A DNA stretch of 64,000 nucleotides from Nocardioides daeguensis (lineage in GTDB: Bacteria; Actinomycetota; Actinomycetes; Propionibacteriales; Nocardioidaceae). The stretch covers positions 97,303 to 161,302 of the forward strand of contig NZ_JAHTKU010000025.1 in NCBI RefSeq assembly GCF_019192965.1, read 5' to 3'. Of this stretch, positions 42,935 through 52,241 are shown one piece after another. Numbering within the stretch: position 1 is the stretch's first letter; every line of letters begins with the position of its first letter. A program made the translations under genes and the position numbers. The notes beneath the pieces were generated by a model that was not told the DNA's origin, did not search any database, and saw only the letters and a list, made by a program, of their open reading frames with translations.

Positions 42935-43276
42935 TCACGGCGCGGCGGGGCCGAGGGTGTCCGCGGCGCTGCGCGCAGCGGTCTCCTTGAGCTCGACGAA
43001 CAGCACGTGGGTCGGCGTGTCCCCGATGTTCTCCCCGTGGTGCTCCTGGGCCGGCAGCCACCCGACGGTCCCGGCCGTCATCTCCACCTCGCGCTGCTGG
43101 TCGCCCGCGACCAGGCGGCGGCGGAACGACGACAGCGTGTACATGACGCTGTCGGGGTGGGCGTGCGGCGTGGTGCGCTCGCCCGGTTCGTCGCGGTACT
43201 CCAGCACCCGCACGCGGTCGTTCTCGAAGACCACCGTGTAGTGGTCCGGGTTGCTCGTCACCGGGTCCTCGGCCAT
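42935..43276 (-). CDS. Cupin-domain protein
   Basis: A 113-residue single cupin: HYTVVFENDRVRVLEYRDEPGERTTPHAHPDSVMYTLSSFRRRL. The H-x-H in TPHAHPD is the usual metal-binding pair, and WLPAQEHHGENIG forms the second cupin motif. The substrate is unknown. ATG 43276 is preferred to an upstream start in a poor context. Its neighbours give no functional hint. Confidence 0.85.
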   Translation of the reverse strand: MAEDPVTSNPDHYTVVFENDRVRVLEYRDEPGERTTPHAHPDSVMYTLSSFRRRLVAGDQQREVEMTAGTVGWLPAQEHHGENIGDTPTHVLFVELKETAARSAADTLGPAAP

Positions 43277-43324
43277 CCTCCGACCATCGCACCGCCGGCC
43301 GGTCCTGACCATGGCCCGAACGGG

Positions 43325-43969
<645 letters not shown>

Positions 43970-44000
43970 GGGTCCATTGTCTCCCGCCGCGCAAGAGGGA

Positions 44001-44966
44001 TCAGCCGACACCGTGGGTCGCGCACCAGCTGTCGCGCTTGCCCGGCCTCGCGACGAAGAAGGTGCGGATCAGCTGGGCCTGGAGCGCCGAGTAGACCTCG
44101 ATCTCCTTCTCCACGAGCCGCTTCGCGGCCGGCGTCCTCGCCAGCACCAGCGCCTCCGCGTTGCGCCACACCATCTCCCGCCAGCCGCGCATGATCACGC
44201 CGGCGACCGCCTCCTCGACGCTGCCGGCGTCGATGTCGTCGAAGGTCGGGTCGAAGCGTGCGGCCTCCTCGGCGAACACCGGGGCGTAGAGGCTGTCGAG
44301 GCGGTTGTTGTAGCGGTTGTGGTCGGCCTTGTGGCTGCCGTCGGGCCCGGTGAGGCCCACGGTCGCGAGCACGTGCGGGAAGTCGCTGTTGATGTGGGCG
44401 TTCATCGCGAGCAGGAAGTTGCCCAGCCCGCTCATCGCGCGGTCGTCCTCGGCCTGCAGCGCGATCCGCCACGCGGCCGGGATCCCGGCCCGGTCGCCGG
44501 AAGCCCACCTGCTGGTGGTGTCGAAGTACATCTCGGCGAAGACCGCGTCGACCCGGTTCAACCACGCCCGGTCCGCGAAGTAGCCGCTGCGCACGGCGTC
44601 GCGGACGTTCTCGGTCACCCGCAGGTAGGCCAGCGAGAAGATCGCGCTGTGCGAGCAGCTGCTCGCGAGTCCCGCGAGCCGGGTCTCCATCCGCGTCACC
44701 ACGTCGTCGATGCAGGCGTCGGCGCCGTCGACGCAGACGTCGCCGGTGTACGGCGTCGCCGGGACCGGCAGCGGCGCGAGCAGGGCCACCACGGCGTCCA
44801 GCGGCGGGAGGAGCAGCCCGCGCAGGGGATCGGGGTCGCCTTCGTACCCGGTGGCGCTGGTGGCGTTGGTGGCACTGGTGGCCCAGGCCGGAGGAGCGGT
44901 CAGCGCCCCGACGGCGAGCAGGCAGGGCAGGACGACGGCGGCGAGGAGTCGAGTGAGGACGGTCAC
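44001..44966 (-). CDS. Secreted DUF5995 family protein
   Basis: A 321-residue exported protein with a signal peptide (~1-30, ending WATSA). The mature part is helical with conserved MEMYFDTT-like and NAHINSDFPHVL motifs typical of DUF5995, plus DHNRYNN and WREMVWRNAEAL. Three cysteine pairs are possible. Histidine/aspartate clusters suggest a metal enzyme (inference). GTG 44966 is used. A CGAGCA-N2-TGCTCG palindrome lies upstream at 44977-44990. Confidence 0.8.
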   Translation of the reverse strand: MTVLTRLLAAVVLPCLLAVGALTAPPAWATSATNATSATGYEGDPDPLRGLLLPPLDAVVALLAPLPVPATPYTGDVCVDGADACIDDVVTRMETRLAGLASSCSHSAIFSLAYLRVTENVRDAVRSGYFADRAWLNRVDAVFAEMYFDTTSRWASGDRAGIPAAWRIALQAEDDRAMSGLGNFLLAMNAHINSDFPHVLATVGLTGPDGSHKADHNRYNNRLDSLYAPVFAEEAARFDPTFDDIDAGSVEEAVAGVIMRGWREMVWRNAEALVLARTPAAKRLVEKEIEVYSALQAQLIRTFFVARPGKRDSWCATHGVG

Positions 44967-44976
44967 ACGCGAGAAA

Positions 44977-44990
44977 CGAGCAACTGCTCG
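44977..44990. promoter_or_regulatory. Palindrome CGAGCA-AC-TGCTCG
   Basis: A perfect 6-bp inverted repeat with a 2-base centre lies 10 bp upstream of the DUF5995 start and 27 bp before the -10 box of metB on the other strand. It is placed to regulate either gene. The binding protein is unknown. Confidence 0.4.
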
Positions 44991-45030
44991 CTTTGGTCAC
45001 GCCGCCCCGCCCGCTGAGTAGGCTCGAGCG

Positions 45031-46212
45031 GTGAGCGACAACCACATCGACGAGCACCTCGACGGCGCCGGCTTCGAGACCCGGGCCATCCACGCCGGCT
45101 ACACGCCCGACCCGACCACCGGCGCGGTGATCCCGCCCATCTACGCGACCTCGACCTACGCCCAGGACGGCGTGGGCGGGCTGCGGGGCGGCTACGAGTA
45201 CAGCCGCTCGGCCAACCCCACGCGCACCGCGCTGGAGTCGACCCTGGCGGCGCTCGAGGGCGGCGCGCACGGCTACGCCTTCGCGTCCGGCCTGGCGGCC
45301 GAGGACACGCTGATCCGGGCGCTGTGCAAGCCGGGCGACCACGTGGTCCTGCCCAACGACGCCTACGGCGGCACCTTCCGGCTCTTCGACAAGGTCGCCA
45401 CCGTGTGGGGCGTCGAGCACAGCCCGGCGCCGGTGACCGACGTCGACGCGGTGCGCGCGGCGATCAGGCCCGGCGTCACCCGGATGGTCTGGGTGGAGAC
45501 GCCGACCAACCCGATGCTGTCGATCGGTGACATCGAGGCGCTCGCCGCGGTGGCCCACGACGCGGGCGCGCTGCTCGTCGTCGACAACACCTTCGCGTCG
45601 TCGTACCTCCAGCAGCCGCTGTCCCTCGGCGCCGACGTGGTCGTCCACTCGACGACCAAGTACGCCGGCGGCCACTCCGACGTCGTCGGTGGCGCGCTGG
45701 TCGTCGACGACGACACGCTCGCCGAGCGGATCGGCTTCCACCAGAACTCCATCGGCGGCGTCGCCGGCCCGTTCGACTCGTGGCTGGTGCTGCGTGGTCT
45801 CAAGACCCTCGCCCTGCGCATGGAGCGCCACTGCGACAACGCCGAGAAGGTCGCCGACTTCCTCTCGAAGCACCCGGCCGTCCGCCAGGTGATCTACCCC
45901 GGCCTCGCCGACCACCCCGGGCACGCGGTGGCCGGCCGCCAGATGAAGCGGTACGGCGGCATGGTCTCCTTCCGCGTCACGGGCGGCGAGGAGCAGGCGC
46001 TCGCGATCTGCGCGGCCACGAAGGTCTTCACGCTGGGCGAGTCGCTCGGTGGCGTCGAGTCCCTGATCGAGCACCCCGGCCGGATGACCCACGCCAGCGT
46101 CGCGGGCACCGACCTCGAGGTCCCGGCCGACCTGGTCCGGCTCAGCGTCGGCATCGAGACTTCCGAGGACCAGCTCGCCGATCTCGACCGCGCGCTCGCC
46201 TCGACGCTCTGA
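45031..46212 (+). CDS. metB: Cystathionine gamma-synthase/lyase
   Basis: A 393-residue PLP enzyme. It has FETRAIHAGYTPDPTTGAVIPPIYATSTY at the N-terminus, YEYSRSANPTRTALE, WVETPTNP, and the PLP lysine K210 in HSTTKYAGGHSD. It joins cysteine with an activated homoserine to give cystathionine, on the way to methionine; the lyase (metC-like) reaction cannot be excluded from sequence. GTG 45031 is 7 nt after TAGGCT (45018-45023), leaderless. Confidence 0.93.
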   Translation: MSDNHIDEHLDGAGFETRAIHAGYTPDPTTGAVIPPIYATSTYAQDGVGGLRGGYEYSRSANPTRTALESTLAALEGGAHGYAFASGLAAEDTLIRALCKPGDHVVLPNDAYGGTFRLFDKVATVWGVEHSPAPVTDVDAVRAAIRPGVTRMVWVETPTNPMLSIGDIEALAAVAHDAGALLVVDNTFASSYLQQPLSLGADVVVHSTTKYAGGHSDVVGGALVVDDDTLAERIGFHQNSIGGVAGPFDSWLVLRGLKTLALRMERHCDNAEKVADFLSKHPAVRQVIYPGLADHPGHAVAGRQMKRYGGMVSFRVTGGEEQALAICAATKVFTLGESLGGVESLIEHPGRMTHASVAGTDLEVPADLVRLSVGIETSEDQLADLDRALASTL

Positions 46213-46234
46213 GCCGGTCGTCTAGCCTGACCGG

Positions 46235-47575
46235 GTGACCAGCGACGGCCCGACCGAGCCCGAGGACCCGACCACCGCGGCTGCCGAGGACAGCGTGGTC
46301 GAGGAGGCGGAGGAGGGCGAGCCGCCGCTCGGCCCCGACGAGGGCACGCGGGAGGAGCGGCTGTTCCGCCGCTTCGCCCACCAGTGGGCGCTGCTGCGTG
46401 AGGAGCGCGACGAACGACGGCACGAGCCGCCCTCGTTCTCGACGGGCCCGTCCAACCTGCGCCCGGCGCAGGTCCCGTACGGCCTCGACCTGGCCGCGGG
46501 CTGGGCGTGGCGCCTGCTGCTGATCGCCGGTGCCGGCTACCTGCTGCTGTGGCTGGTCGGGTACTTCGCGGTGGTGACCGTGCCGCTCGCGGTCGCCCTG
46601 CTCATCAGCGCGCTGGCGGCTCCGTTCGTGCAGGGCGTGAACCGGGCCGGCCTGCCGCGCGGTCTGTCCGCCCTGCTGGTGGTGATCGCCGGGTTCGCGG
46701 TCGTCGGCGCGCTGCTGAGCTTCGCCGGACAGCAGGTCGCCGCGGGCGCCACCGACCTCGCGGACTCGACCGTCCAGGGCCTGCAGGAGATCCGGGACTG
46801 GCTCAAGGACGGCCCGCTCAACGCGAGCGACTCGCAGATCAACGACTACATCAAGAGCGCGCAGGACCTGATCAGCGAGCGGTCCAAGAACGGCACGGTG
46901 ATCACCCAGGTCACCGAGGTCGGCGCCGCACTCGGCCACGTGGTCGCAGGCTTCTTCATCGCGCTGTTCGCGACCTACTTCTTCCTCGCCGACGGAGACC
47001 GGATCTGGTCGTGGGTGGTGCGGCTCGCCCCGCGCGCGGCTCGTGAGCGGGTCGACAGCTCGGGCCGGGTGGCCTGGCTGTCCCTGGTCCAGTTCGTCCG
47101 CGCCACCGTGGTGGTCGCGCTGGTGGACGCCACCGGCATCGCCGTCGGGGCCGCGATCCTCAACGTGCCGTTCGTGCTGGCGATCGGGGTGCTGGTCTTC
47201 CTGGGCTCCTTCGTCCCGATGATCGGTGCCACGATCGCCGGCAGCGTCGCGATCCTGGTCGCGCTCGTCGACCAGGGCCCGGTCACCGCGCTGCTCATGC
47301 TCGCCGTGGTGATCGGCGTGCAGCAGCTCGAGGGCCACGTGCTGCAGCCCTTCCTGCTCGGGCGCTGGGTCTCGCTGCACCCGCTCGGCGTGATCCTGGC
47401 GATCGCCTGCGGGGTGCTCGTCGCGGGGATCGCGGGCGCCCTGGTCGCCGTACCCCTGGCCGCGGCGGCGAACGCCGTCGTCCTGCACCTGGCCGAGATG
47501 GCCGAAATGGCCGAACCGCCGGCTCCCGAGGAGGAGGCCGGCGGTCCGGAGGGAACGACCGGTCAGCCGGCGTAG
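46235..47575 (+). CDS. AI-2E family transporter (PerM-like)
   Basis: A 446-residue membrane protein. The first ~85 residues are acidic and cytoplasmic. Then come paired TM helices, a long central loop (~165-230), and the PerM core with ATYFFLADGDRIWSWVVRLAP and LGSFVPMIGATIAGSVAILVAL. Members include AI-2 exporters and Na+/H+ antiporters; the substrate is unknown. GTG 46235 is 6 nt after TAGCCT (46223-46228). Its end overlaps convergent greA by 13 bp. Confidence 0.9.
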   Translation: MTSDGPTEPEDPTTAAAEDSVVEEAEEGEPPLGPDEGTREERLFRRFAHQWALLREERDERRHEPPSFSTGPSNLRPAQVPYGLDLAAGWAWRLLLIAGAGYLLLWLVGYFAVVTVPLAVALLISALAAPFVQGVNRAGLPRGLSALLVVIAGFAVVGALLSFAGQQVAAGATDLADSTVQGLQEIRDWLKDGPLNASDSQINDYIKSAQDLISERSKNGTVITQVTEVGAALGHVVAGFFIALFATYFFLADGDRIWSWVVRLAPRAARERVDSSGRVAWLSLVQFVRATVVVALVDATGIAVGAAILNVPFVLAIGVLVFLGSFVPMIGATIAGSVAILVALVDQGPVTALLMLAVVIGVQQLEGHVLQPFLLGRWVSLHPLGVILAIACGVLVAGIAGALVAVPLAAAANAVVLHLAEMAEMAEPPAPEEEAGGPEGTTGQPA

Positions 47576-48069
47576 GGCTTCGCGTCGAGGATGATCACGG
47601 TCTGCTGCTTGCCGTTGACCTCGTAGCTCACCGTGTCGCCCTTGCTGCGGCCGTTGATGGCCTGCCCCAGCGGGGACTGCGGCGAGTAGACGGTCAGGCC
47701 CTCGGGGTCGATCTCGCGCGCGCCGAGGAGGAACGACTCCGCCTCGTCGTCGTCATCGCCCTCGAACTTGTAGGTCACGACCATGCCCGGCTCGACGACG
47801 CCGTCGTCGGGAGGCGTCTCGCCGACCTCGGCACGGCGGAGCATGTCCTTGAGCTGGAGGATGCGGGCCTCGTTCTTGCCCTGCTCCTCGCGGGCGGCGT
47901 GGTAGCCGCCGTTCTCCTTCAGGTCGCCCTCGTCGCGCGCAGCACTGATCTCGGCCACGATCTCGGCGCGGCGCGGGCCCTGCAGGTGCTCCAGCTCTGC
48001 CTGCAGCTTGTCGTAGGCGTCCTGGGTCAGCCAGATCGTGTTCTGGCCGCTCTGGTCGGTCTGCGTCAT
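47563..48069 (-). CDS. greA: Transcription elongation factor GreA
   Basis: A 168-residue GreA. The N-terminal coiled coil (~15-90) carries ARDEGDLKENGGYHAAREEQ, with the two acidic tip residues that stimulate RNA cleavage by stalled RNA polymerase, and the C-terminal FKBP-like domain follows (DPEGLTVYSPQSPLGQAINGRSKGDTV). An acidic insert (EGDDDDEAES) separates strands of the C-domain. ATG 48069 with GGAG nearby is used. Confidence 0.96.
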   Translation of the reverse strand: MTQTDQSGQNTIWLTQDAYDKLQAELEHLQGPRRAEIVAEISAARDEGDLKENGGYHAAREEQGKNEARILQLKDMLRRAEVGETPPDDGVVEPGMVVTYKFEGDDDDEAESFLLGAREIDPEGLTVYSPQSPLGQAINGRSKGDTVSYEVNGKQQTVIILDAKPYAG

Positions 48070-48123
48070 GGGTGCTCCTGTACTGCTCGTTCGCGTACCC
48101 GTCCGGATACAGAAACGTCTACT

Positions 48124-48546
48124 CTACCGATACCTCGTCTGCCCCGAGGTCTTGCAGCCGATCCACTCGACGGTGGTGGCCCGGCGCTCGGTGCGCACGG
48201 TGACCACTTGGACGGCCTCGTCGTCGCGGCCGGGGGTGAAGCTCTGCTCGCCGACGACCGCCTTGTCGTGGGAGATCGCGCGGGCCACGCAGGTCGCGTC
48301 GACCGGACCGTCGCCGTAGGTCACCCGGACCCGGATGGTCGCGGTGTGGTCGTCGACGATCTCATGCCCGATCTCCTCCGAGGACACCGCCGGGTCGGCG
48401 TGGAAGAGCATCGCCCACAGCAGCCAGCCGAGGAAGAGGACCGCGACGGCGACGGTGCCGGTCGCGACCGCCGCGCGGCGACTGCGGGACGGCGCGCCGT
48501 AGCGCTGGGCCAGGGACGGCGTCACGGGCTCGGGGCTGGTGCTCAC
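48124..48546 (-). CDS. DUF4307 membrane-anchored protein
   Basis: A 140-residue protein. A short cytoplasmic start (SLAQRYGAPSRSRR), one TM helix (~26-46) and an extracytoplasmic beta-domain with two cysteines (ATCVAR, WIGCKTSG). It matches DUF4307, which often lies beside mca in actinobacteria. GTG 48546 has GACTAT 6 nt upstream. Function is unknown. Confidence 0.85.
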   Translation of the reverse strand: MSTSPEPVTPSLAQRYGAPSRSRRAAVATGTVAVAVLFLGWLLWAMLFHADPAVSSEEIGHEIVDDHTATIRVRVTYGDGPVDATCVARAISHDKAVVGEQSFTPGRDDEAVQVVTVRTERRATTVEWIGCKTSGQTRYR

Positions 48547-48600
48547 CGATCCATAGTCCCATCGGCCAGAAGAAAGCCGAGCATCCCTACGATGGTGCGC

Positions 48601-49497
48601 ATGCCCACGCATGCGCCTGCCCCTGACCGCTCCGGGCTGCGGTTGATGCACGTCCACGCCCACCCCGACGACGAGTCGAGCAAGGGCGCCGCGTCGACGG
48701 CGATGTACGCCGCCCACGGCGCGGACGTCCGGGTCGTCACCTGCACGGGCGGTGAGCGTGGCTCCATCCTCAACCCGAAGATGGACCGCCCCGAGATCCT
48801 CGAGAACATCACCGAGGTGCGCCGCCAGGAGATGGAGCGGGCCCGCGACATCCTCGGGATCACCCAGACCTGGCTGGGCTTCATCGACTCCGGCTGGCCC
48901 GACGGCGACCCGAAGCCGCCGCTGCCCGAGGGCTGCTTCGGCCTGGTGCCGCTGGAGGAGGCCGCCGAGCGGCTGGTGCGGCAGATCCGCGAGTTCCGGC
49001 CCCACGTCGTGACGACGTACGACGAGCGTGGCGGCTATCCGCACCCCGACCACATCCGCTGCCACGAGGTGAGCGTCGCGGCGTTCGAGGCGGCCGGCGA
49101 CCCGGAGCGCTTCCCCGACGCGGGGGAGCCCTGGCAGCCGCTGAAGCTCTACTACCACCACTCGTTCAACCGCCCGCGGATGCAGGCGCTGCACGACGCG
49201 ATGGTCGAGCACGGACTCGAGTCGCCGTGGGAGGAGCGGCTCAAGGAGTGGAAGCCGGAGCCCGACTGGGACGCCCGGATCACCACCCGGGTCCCGTGCG
49301 CCGACTTCTTCGGTGTCCGCGACCAGGCGCTGCTCGCCCACGCCACCCAGATCGACCCCGACGGCTTCTGGTTCGCGATCCCGCGCGAGCTGCAGCAGGA
49401 CGTCTGGCCGACCGAGGACTACGAGCTCGTCGTGAGCCACGTCCCGTCCGCGACCCCGGAGGACGACCTCTTCGCCGGGGTCACTCCGGGCGCCTGA
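48601..49497 (+). CDS. mca: Mycothiol S-conjugate amidase
   Basis: A 298-residue LmbE-type zinc amidase. The metal motif AHPDDE has H21 and D24, with D23 catalytic; the third ligand lies in PHPDH (H151). CTGGERGSILNPKMDRPE and ITQTWLGFIDSGWPDGDPKPPLP are typical of Mca rather than MshB. It cleaves mycothiol-toxin conjugates so that the mercapturic acid can be exported. ATG 48601 is 6 nt after TACGAT (48589-48594), leaderless. With mshB it places two mycothiol genes 21 kb apart in the window. Confidence 0.94.
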   Translation: MPTHAPAPDRSGLRLMHVHAHPDDESSKGAASTAMYAAHGADVRVVTCTGGERGSILNPKMDRPEILENITEVRRQEMERARDILGITQTWLGFIDSGWPDGDPKPPLPEGCFGLVPLEEAAERLVRQIREFRPHVVTTYDERGGYPHPDHIRCHEVSVAAFEAAGDPERFPDAGEPWQPLKLYYHHSFNRPRMQALHDAMVEHGLESPWEERLKEWKPEPDWDARITTRVPCADFFGVRDQALLAHATQIDPDGFWFAIPRELQQDVWPTEDYELVVSHVPSATPEDDLFAGVTPGA

Positions 49498-49509
49498 GAG
49501 ACTGGCCGC

Positions 49510-49782
49510 ATGCACGCCGCCGTCGCCACCGCCGTCTCCGTCCTCGCCGCGAAGGACAAGCCGGTCGACCAGGACACCAACATCGTGGCCGGCTGGACGG
49601 CGTTCTGGATCTTCCTGCTGCTGATCGTCGCCGTGGCGGTGATCGGCTACGCCCTGACCCGCAGCTTGCGGACCGCGGCCCAGGCCAAGGACGCCGGCGT
49701 GTACGGCGACGCGCCGGTCGGCGACGACAGCGCCGACGACGGCGTCAACGGCACGGACCCGGGGTCCGCGCAGGGCGAGTGA
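49510..49782 (+). CDS. Small membrane protein downstream of mca
   Basis: A 90-residue protein with one TM helix (~27-50, IVAGWTAFWIFLLLIVAVAVIGYALTRSL) and an acidic C-terminal tail. Small single-TM proteins of this type often follow mca in actinobacteria. It starts 12 nt after the mca stop. Function is unknown. Confidence 0.75.
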   Translation: MHAAVATAVSVLAAKDKPVDQDTNIVAGWTAFWIFLLLIVAVAVIGYALTRSLRTAAQAKDAGVYGDAPVGDDSADDGVNGTDPGSAQGE

Positions 49783-49804
49783 CGGTCCGCGCCGCGCGGG
49801 CCGC

Positions 49805-50398
49805 TCACGCCAGCAGGTAGCCGCCGACCAGGGCGAGGACCTCGTCGAGCAGCTGGTCGCGGGTGACCACCTCCGGTTGGTCGAGCACCCAGCGCATCGC
49901 GAGGTTCTCGATCGCAAGCACGACGACCCAGGACGCGACGGCCGGGTTCGGCCGGTGGCTGCTGTCGGGCCGCGCGGCGAGGTAGGTCGTCATCAGCTCG
50001 CGGACCCGGCGCTCGAGCGCGGCCCGGCGCTCGCGGTTGCGCTGGACGGGCAGCTCCTCGGCGACGACCCGGAGCAGCTCGCGGTCGGCCTCCAGCGCGG
50101 TGAGCAGCGCGTCGGTGGTCGCGCGGACCATGCCCGGGCCGAACTCGCCGATCCGGTCGGCGAGCGAGGCGGCGACCCGGTCGGCCACCTCCTCCCAGTA
50201 CCGGTCGATGACGACCTCGAGGATCGCGGCCTTGTCGGGGAAGTACTGGTAGAGCGAGCCGGGGCTCACCCCCGCGACGGTCGCGACCCGGTTGGTGCTG
50301 AACGCGTCGTACCCGCGCTCGACGAGGACCCTCCGACCGGCCGTCACGAGTCGCTCCACCATCTCCCGGGACCGGGCCTGCTGCGGGGCCTTGCGCAC
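49805..50398 (-). CDS. TetR-family regulator
   Basis: A 197-residue TetR protein. The HTH spans ~25-58 (FSTNRVATVAGVSPGSLYQYFPDKAAILEVVID); the rest is a helical ligand domain of the C_30/AcrR type. GTG 50398 follows a plausible family N-terminus (MRKAPQQARSREMVERLVTAGRRVL). It is divergent from an MpaB-type oxygenase gene with a GCGAGT-N15-ACTCGC palindrome between them, so it probably represses that gene. Confidence 0.88.
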   Translation of the reverse strand: MRKAPQQARSREMVERLVTAGRRVLVERGYDAFSTNRVATVAGVSPGSLYQYFPDKAAILEVVIDRYWEEVADRVAASLADRIGEFGPGMVRATTDALLTALEADRELLRVVAEELPVQRNRERRAALERRVRELMTTYLAARPDSSHRPNPAVASWVVVLAIENLAMRWVLDQPEVVTRDQLLDEVLALVGGYLLA

Positions 50399-50497
50399 GA
50401 CGAGGATGGTAAGCGCTCCGGCGGTCCGCCCGGGCGTCGGGCCTCGCGCGGCGCGTCCGGGCGCAGGTCGACGTCGGCGAGCGCGGGACGGGCATTT

Positions 50498-50524
50498 GCG
50501 AGTTGAATGCGAGCAATGACTCGC
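50498..50524. promoter_or_regulatory. Palindrome GCGAGT-N15-ACTCGC before the MpaB gene
   Basis: A 27-bp inverted element; the centre also contains imperfect symmetry (TGAATGC against GCAATG). It lies just upstream of CACGAT, the likely -10 of the gene at 50539, and 100 bp from the TetR start, so it is a fair operator candidate for that TetR. Confidence 0.5.
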
Positions 50525-50538
50525 GTCACGATGGAGCC

Positions 50539-51810
50539 ATGAGCACCGACGTGGCCCCGGTGGCCGACGACTCCCGCGAGCATCCCTACCCGACCCGGTT
50601 CCGCGCCGGCGGGGAGCGGAACCGGCGCCTCGGCCGCCCGCTCAAGGTGGTGGGCCGGGTGCGCCACACCGACGAGGCGCTGCTCGAGCGGATCGGGCGG
50701 GCCATGTTCGAGCGCGACGAGCTCGGCGCCCGCCTCGCGGACGCGATCCGGTTGCGAGGGGACGCTCCGGGGCGGGTCCGGATGGACCAGTTCCGCCGGG
50801 CGCTCGAGGGCGGCCTGGCCGCCGTACCCGACGCCCCGCCGGCGCTCGTCGCCTTCTTCGCCGAGCTCGAGCAGGACCCCGACTGGCTGGACCGCGACCT
50901 CGTCGAGGAGGGGGCCAGGGTCTTCCGGCGGCTCGGGCAGAACGCCCAGGACGTGCTGCTCCAGCTCTCCCTGGTCGGCGGCTACCGGTTCGGCGGCCCC
51001 ACCGACCTGCTCGTCGCCACCGGGGGCCTGACGGGGGAGCAGACCCTGCGCCGCCTCGCCGAGACCCAGAAGTGGGGCGCCAGCCTCACCGACCCCGGAT
51101 CGCTCGCGGCGCCGCGCGACGGGCAGGCGCCGGGCGAGGGCTGGCGGCTCACCGTCCACGTCCGGCTCATGCACGCGCTGGTCAACCACGCCTTCGAGGA
51201 CAGCTGGGACACCGCGCAGTGGGGCCTCCCGATCAACCAGGCCGACCAGGCCTCGACCCTCGGGCTGTTCGACGGCGTGCTCATCATCGGCTCGCGCGCG
51301 CTCGGCGTCCCCGTCTCGAACTCGGAGTCCCGGGCGCTCATGCACCTGTGGAAGTACGTCGGCTGGCTGATGGGCGTGCACCCCGACTTCCTCGTCGACG
51401 ACGAGTGGGAGCGGCATCGGATCGACTACCACGTGCTGCTGGCCCAGGGGCCGCTCACCGAGGCCGGCCCCCAGCTGGCGCAGGCCGTGGTCGAGGCACA
51501 GGCGCTGCGGCGCTACCCCGGCTGGCCGGCACCGCTGCAGCCGCTGCGCGCCCGCTACGAGCGCGAGCGCCTGCTCTCGATGCTGACCGTCTTCCTCGGT
51601 CCCGAGAGCATGCGCGAGCTCGGCCTGCCGATGCGGCCACCGTGGGCGCACGCCTACCTGGTCGGCCTCAACACGCTGCGCTACCGGGTGCTCAAGCGGC
51701 TGCCCGGCGGGCCCGACCGGCTCGCCCGGTGGGGCGGGCGGCGGGCGCAGTGGCTGCTCGACAGCTACTTCCAGGGCGACGCGGAGGACGTCGGCGAGCT
51801 CAGGGCGTGA
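50539..51810 (+). CDS. Oxygenase MpaB family protein (DUF2236)
   Basis: A 423-residue protein of the MpaB/latex-clearing-protein oxygenase family: GGYRFGGPTDLLVATGG, a conserved RLMHALVNH segment with haem-ligand histidines, and NQADQASTLGLFDGVLI. Members such as rubber oxygenase Lcp are b-type haem dioxygenases; many others have unknown substrates. ATG 50539 is used. Expression is probably controlled by the divergent TetR. Confidence 0.82.
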   Translation: MSTDVAPVADDSREHPYPTRFRAGGERNRRLGRPLKVVGRVRHTDEALLERIGRAMFERDELGARLADAIRLRGDAPGRVRMDQFRRALEGGLAAVPDAPPALVAFFAELEQDPDWLDRDLVEEGARVFRRLGQNAQDVLLQLSLVGGYRFGGPTDLLVATGGLTGEQTLRRLAETQKWGASLTDPGSLAAPRDGQAPGEGWRLTVHVRLMHALVNHAFEDSWDTAQWGLPINQADQASTLGLFDGVLIIGSRALGVPVSNSESRALMHLWKYVGWLMGVHPDFLVDDEWERHRIDYHVLLAQGPLTEAGPQLAQAVVEAQALRRYPGWPAPLQPLRARYERERLLSMLTVFLGPESMRELGLPMRPPWAHAYLVGLNTLRYRVLKRLPGGPDRLARWGGRRAQWLLDSYFQGDAEDVGELRA

Positions 51811-51841
51811 TGCTGTCGGCGGGGTGTGGGACATTCCTTGC

Positions 51842-52225
51842 GTGCCTCGCCCGACCCGCCCCGACGTCCCCGGCGCCTACCTCGCCGAGCTGCGCGCGAT
51901 CTTCGCCCGCCTGCCGGAGTGCCACGAGGAGGAGGCCTGGGTCGGGGTGCGCTGGCGCGTGGCCGGGACGACGACCACGGTCGCGCACGTCTTCGGCGGC
52001 GAGGACCAGCTGTTCCGGATCACCTTCCGCGCCGAGCCGGAGGAGGTGATGGCCTTCCAGCACCTCGGAGCGCCGTACTTCAAGGGCGAGTGGGGCGCCA
52101 ACGTGGTCGGGATGCTCGTCGACGACGACACCGACTGGGTCGAGCTCGGCGAGCTGCTCACCGACTCGTTCTGCCTGCAGGCGCCGCAGCGGCTGGTCGA
52201 CCGGGTCGACCGACCGGGGGCCTGA
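51842..52225 (+). CDS. MmcQ/YjbR-family protein
   Basis: A 127-residue single-domain protein: RPTRPDVPGAYLAELRAIFARLPECHEEEAWVGVRWRVAG, then DWVELGELLTDSFCLQAPQRLVDRVDRP. This is the MmcQ/YjbR fold, with a DNA-binding-like CyaY topology but unknown role. GTG 51842 is 6 nt after GACATT (51830-51835). It is close behind the MpaB gene. Confidence 0.82.
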   Translation: MPRPTRPDVPGAYLAELRAIFARLPECHEEEAWVGVRWRVAGTTTTVAHVFGGEDQLFRITFRAEPEEVMAFQHLGAPYFKGEWGANVVGMLVDDDTDWVELGELLTDSFCLQAPQRLVDRVDRPGA

Positions 52226-52241
52226 GCGGGCTGTCGCCGAC

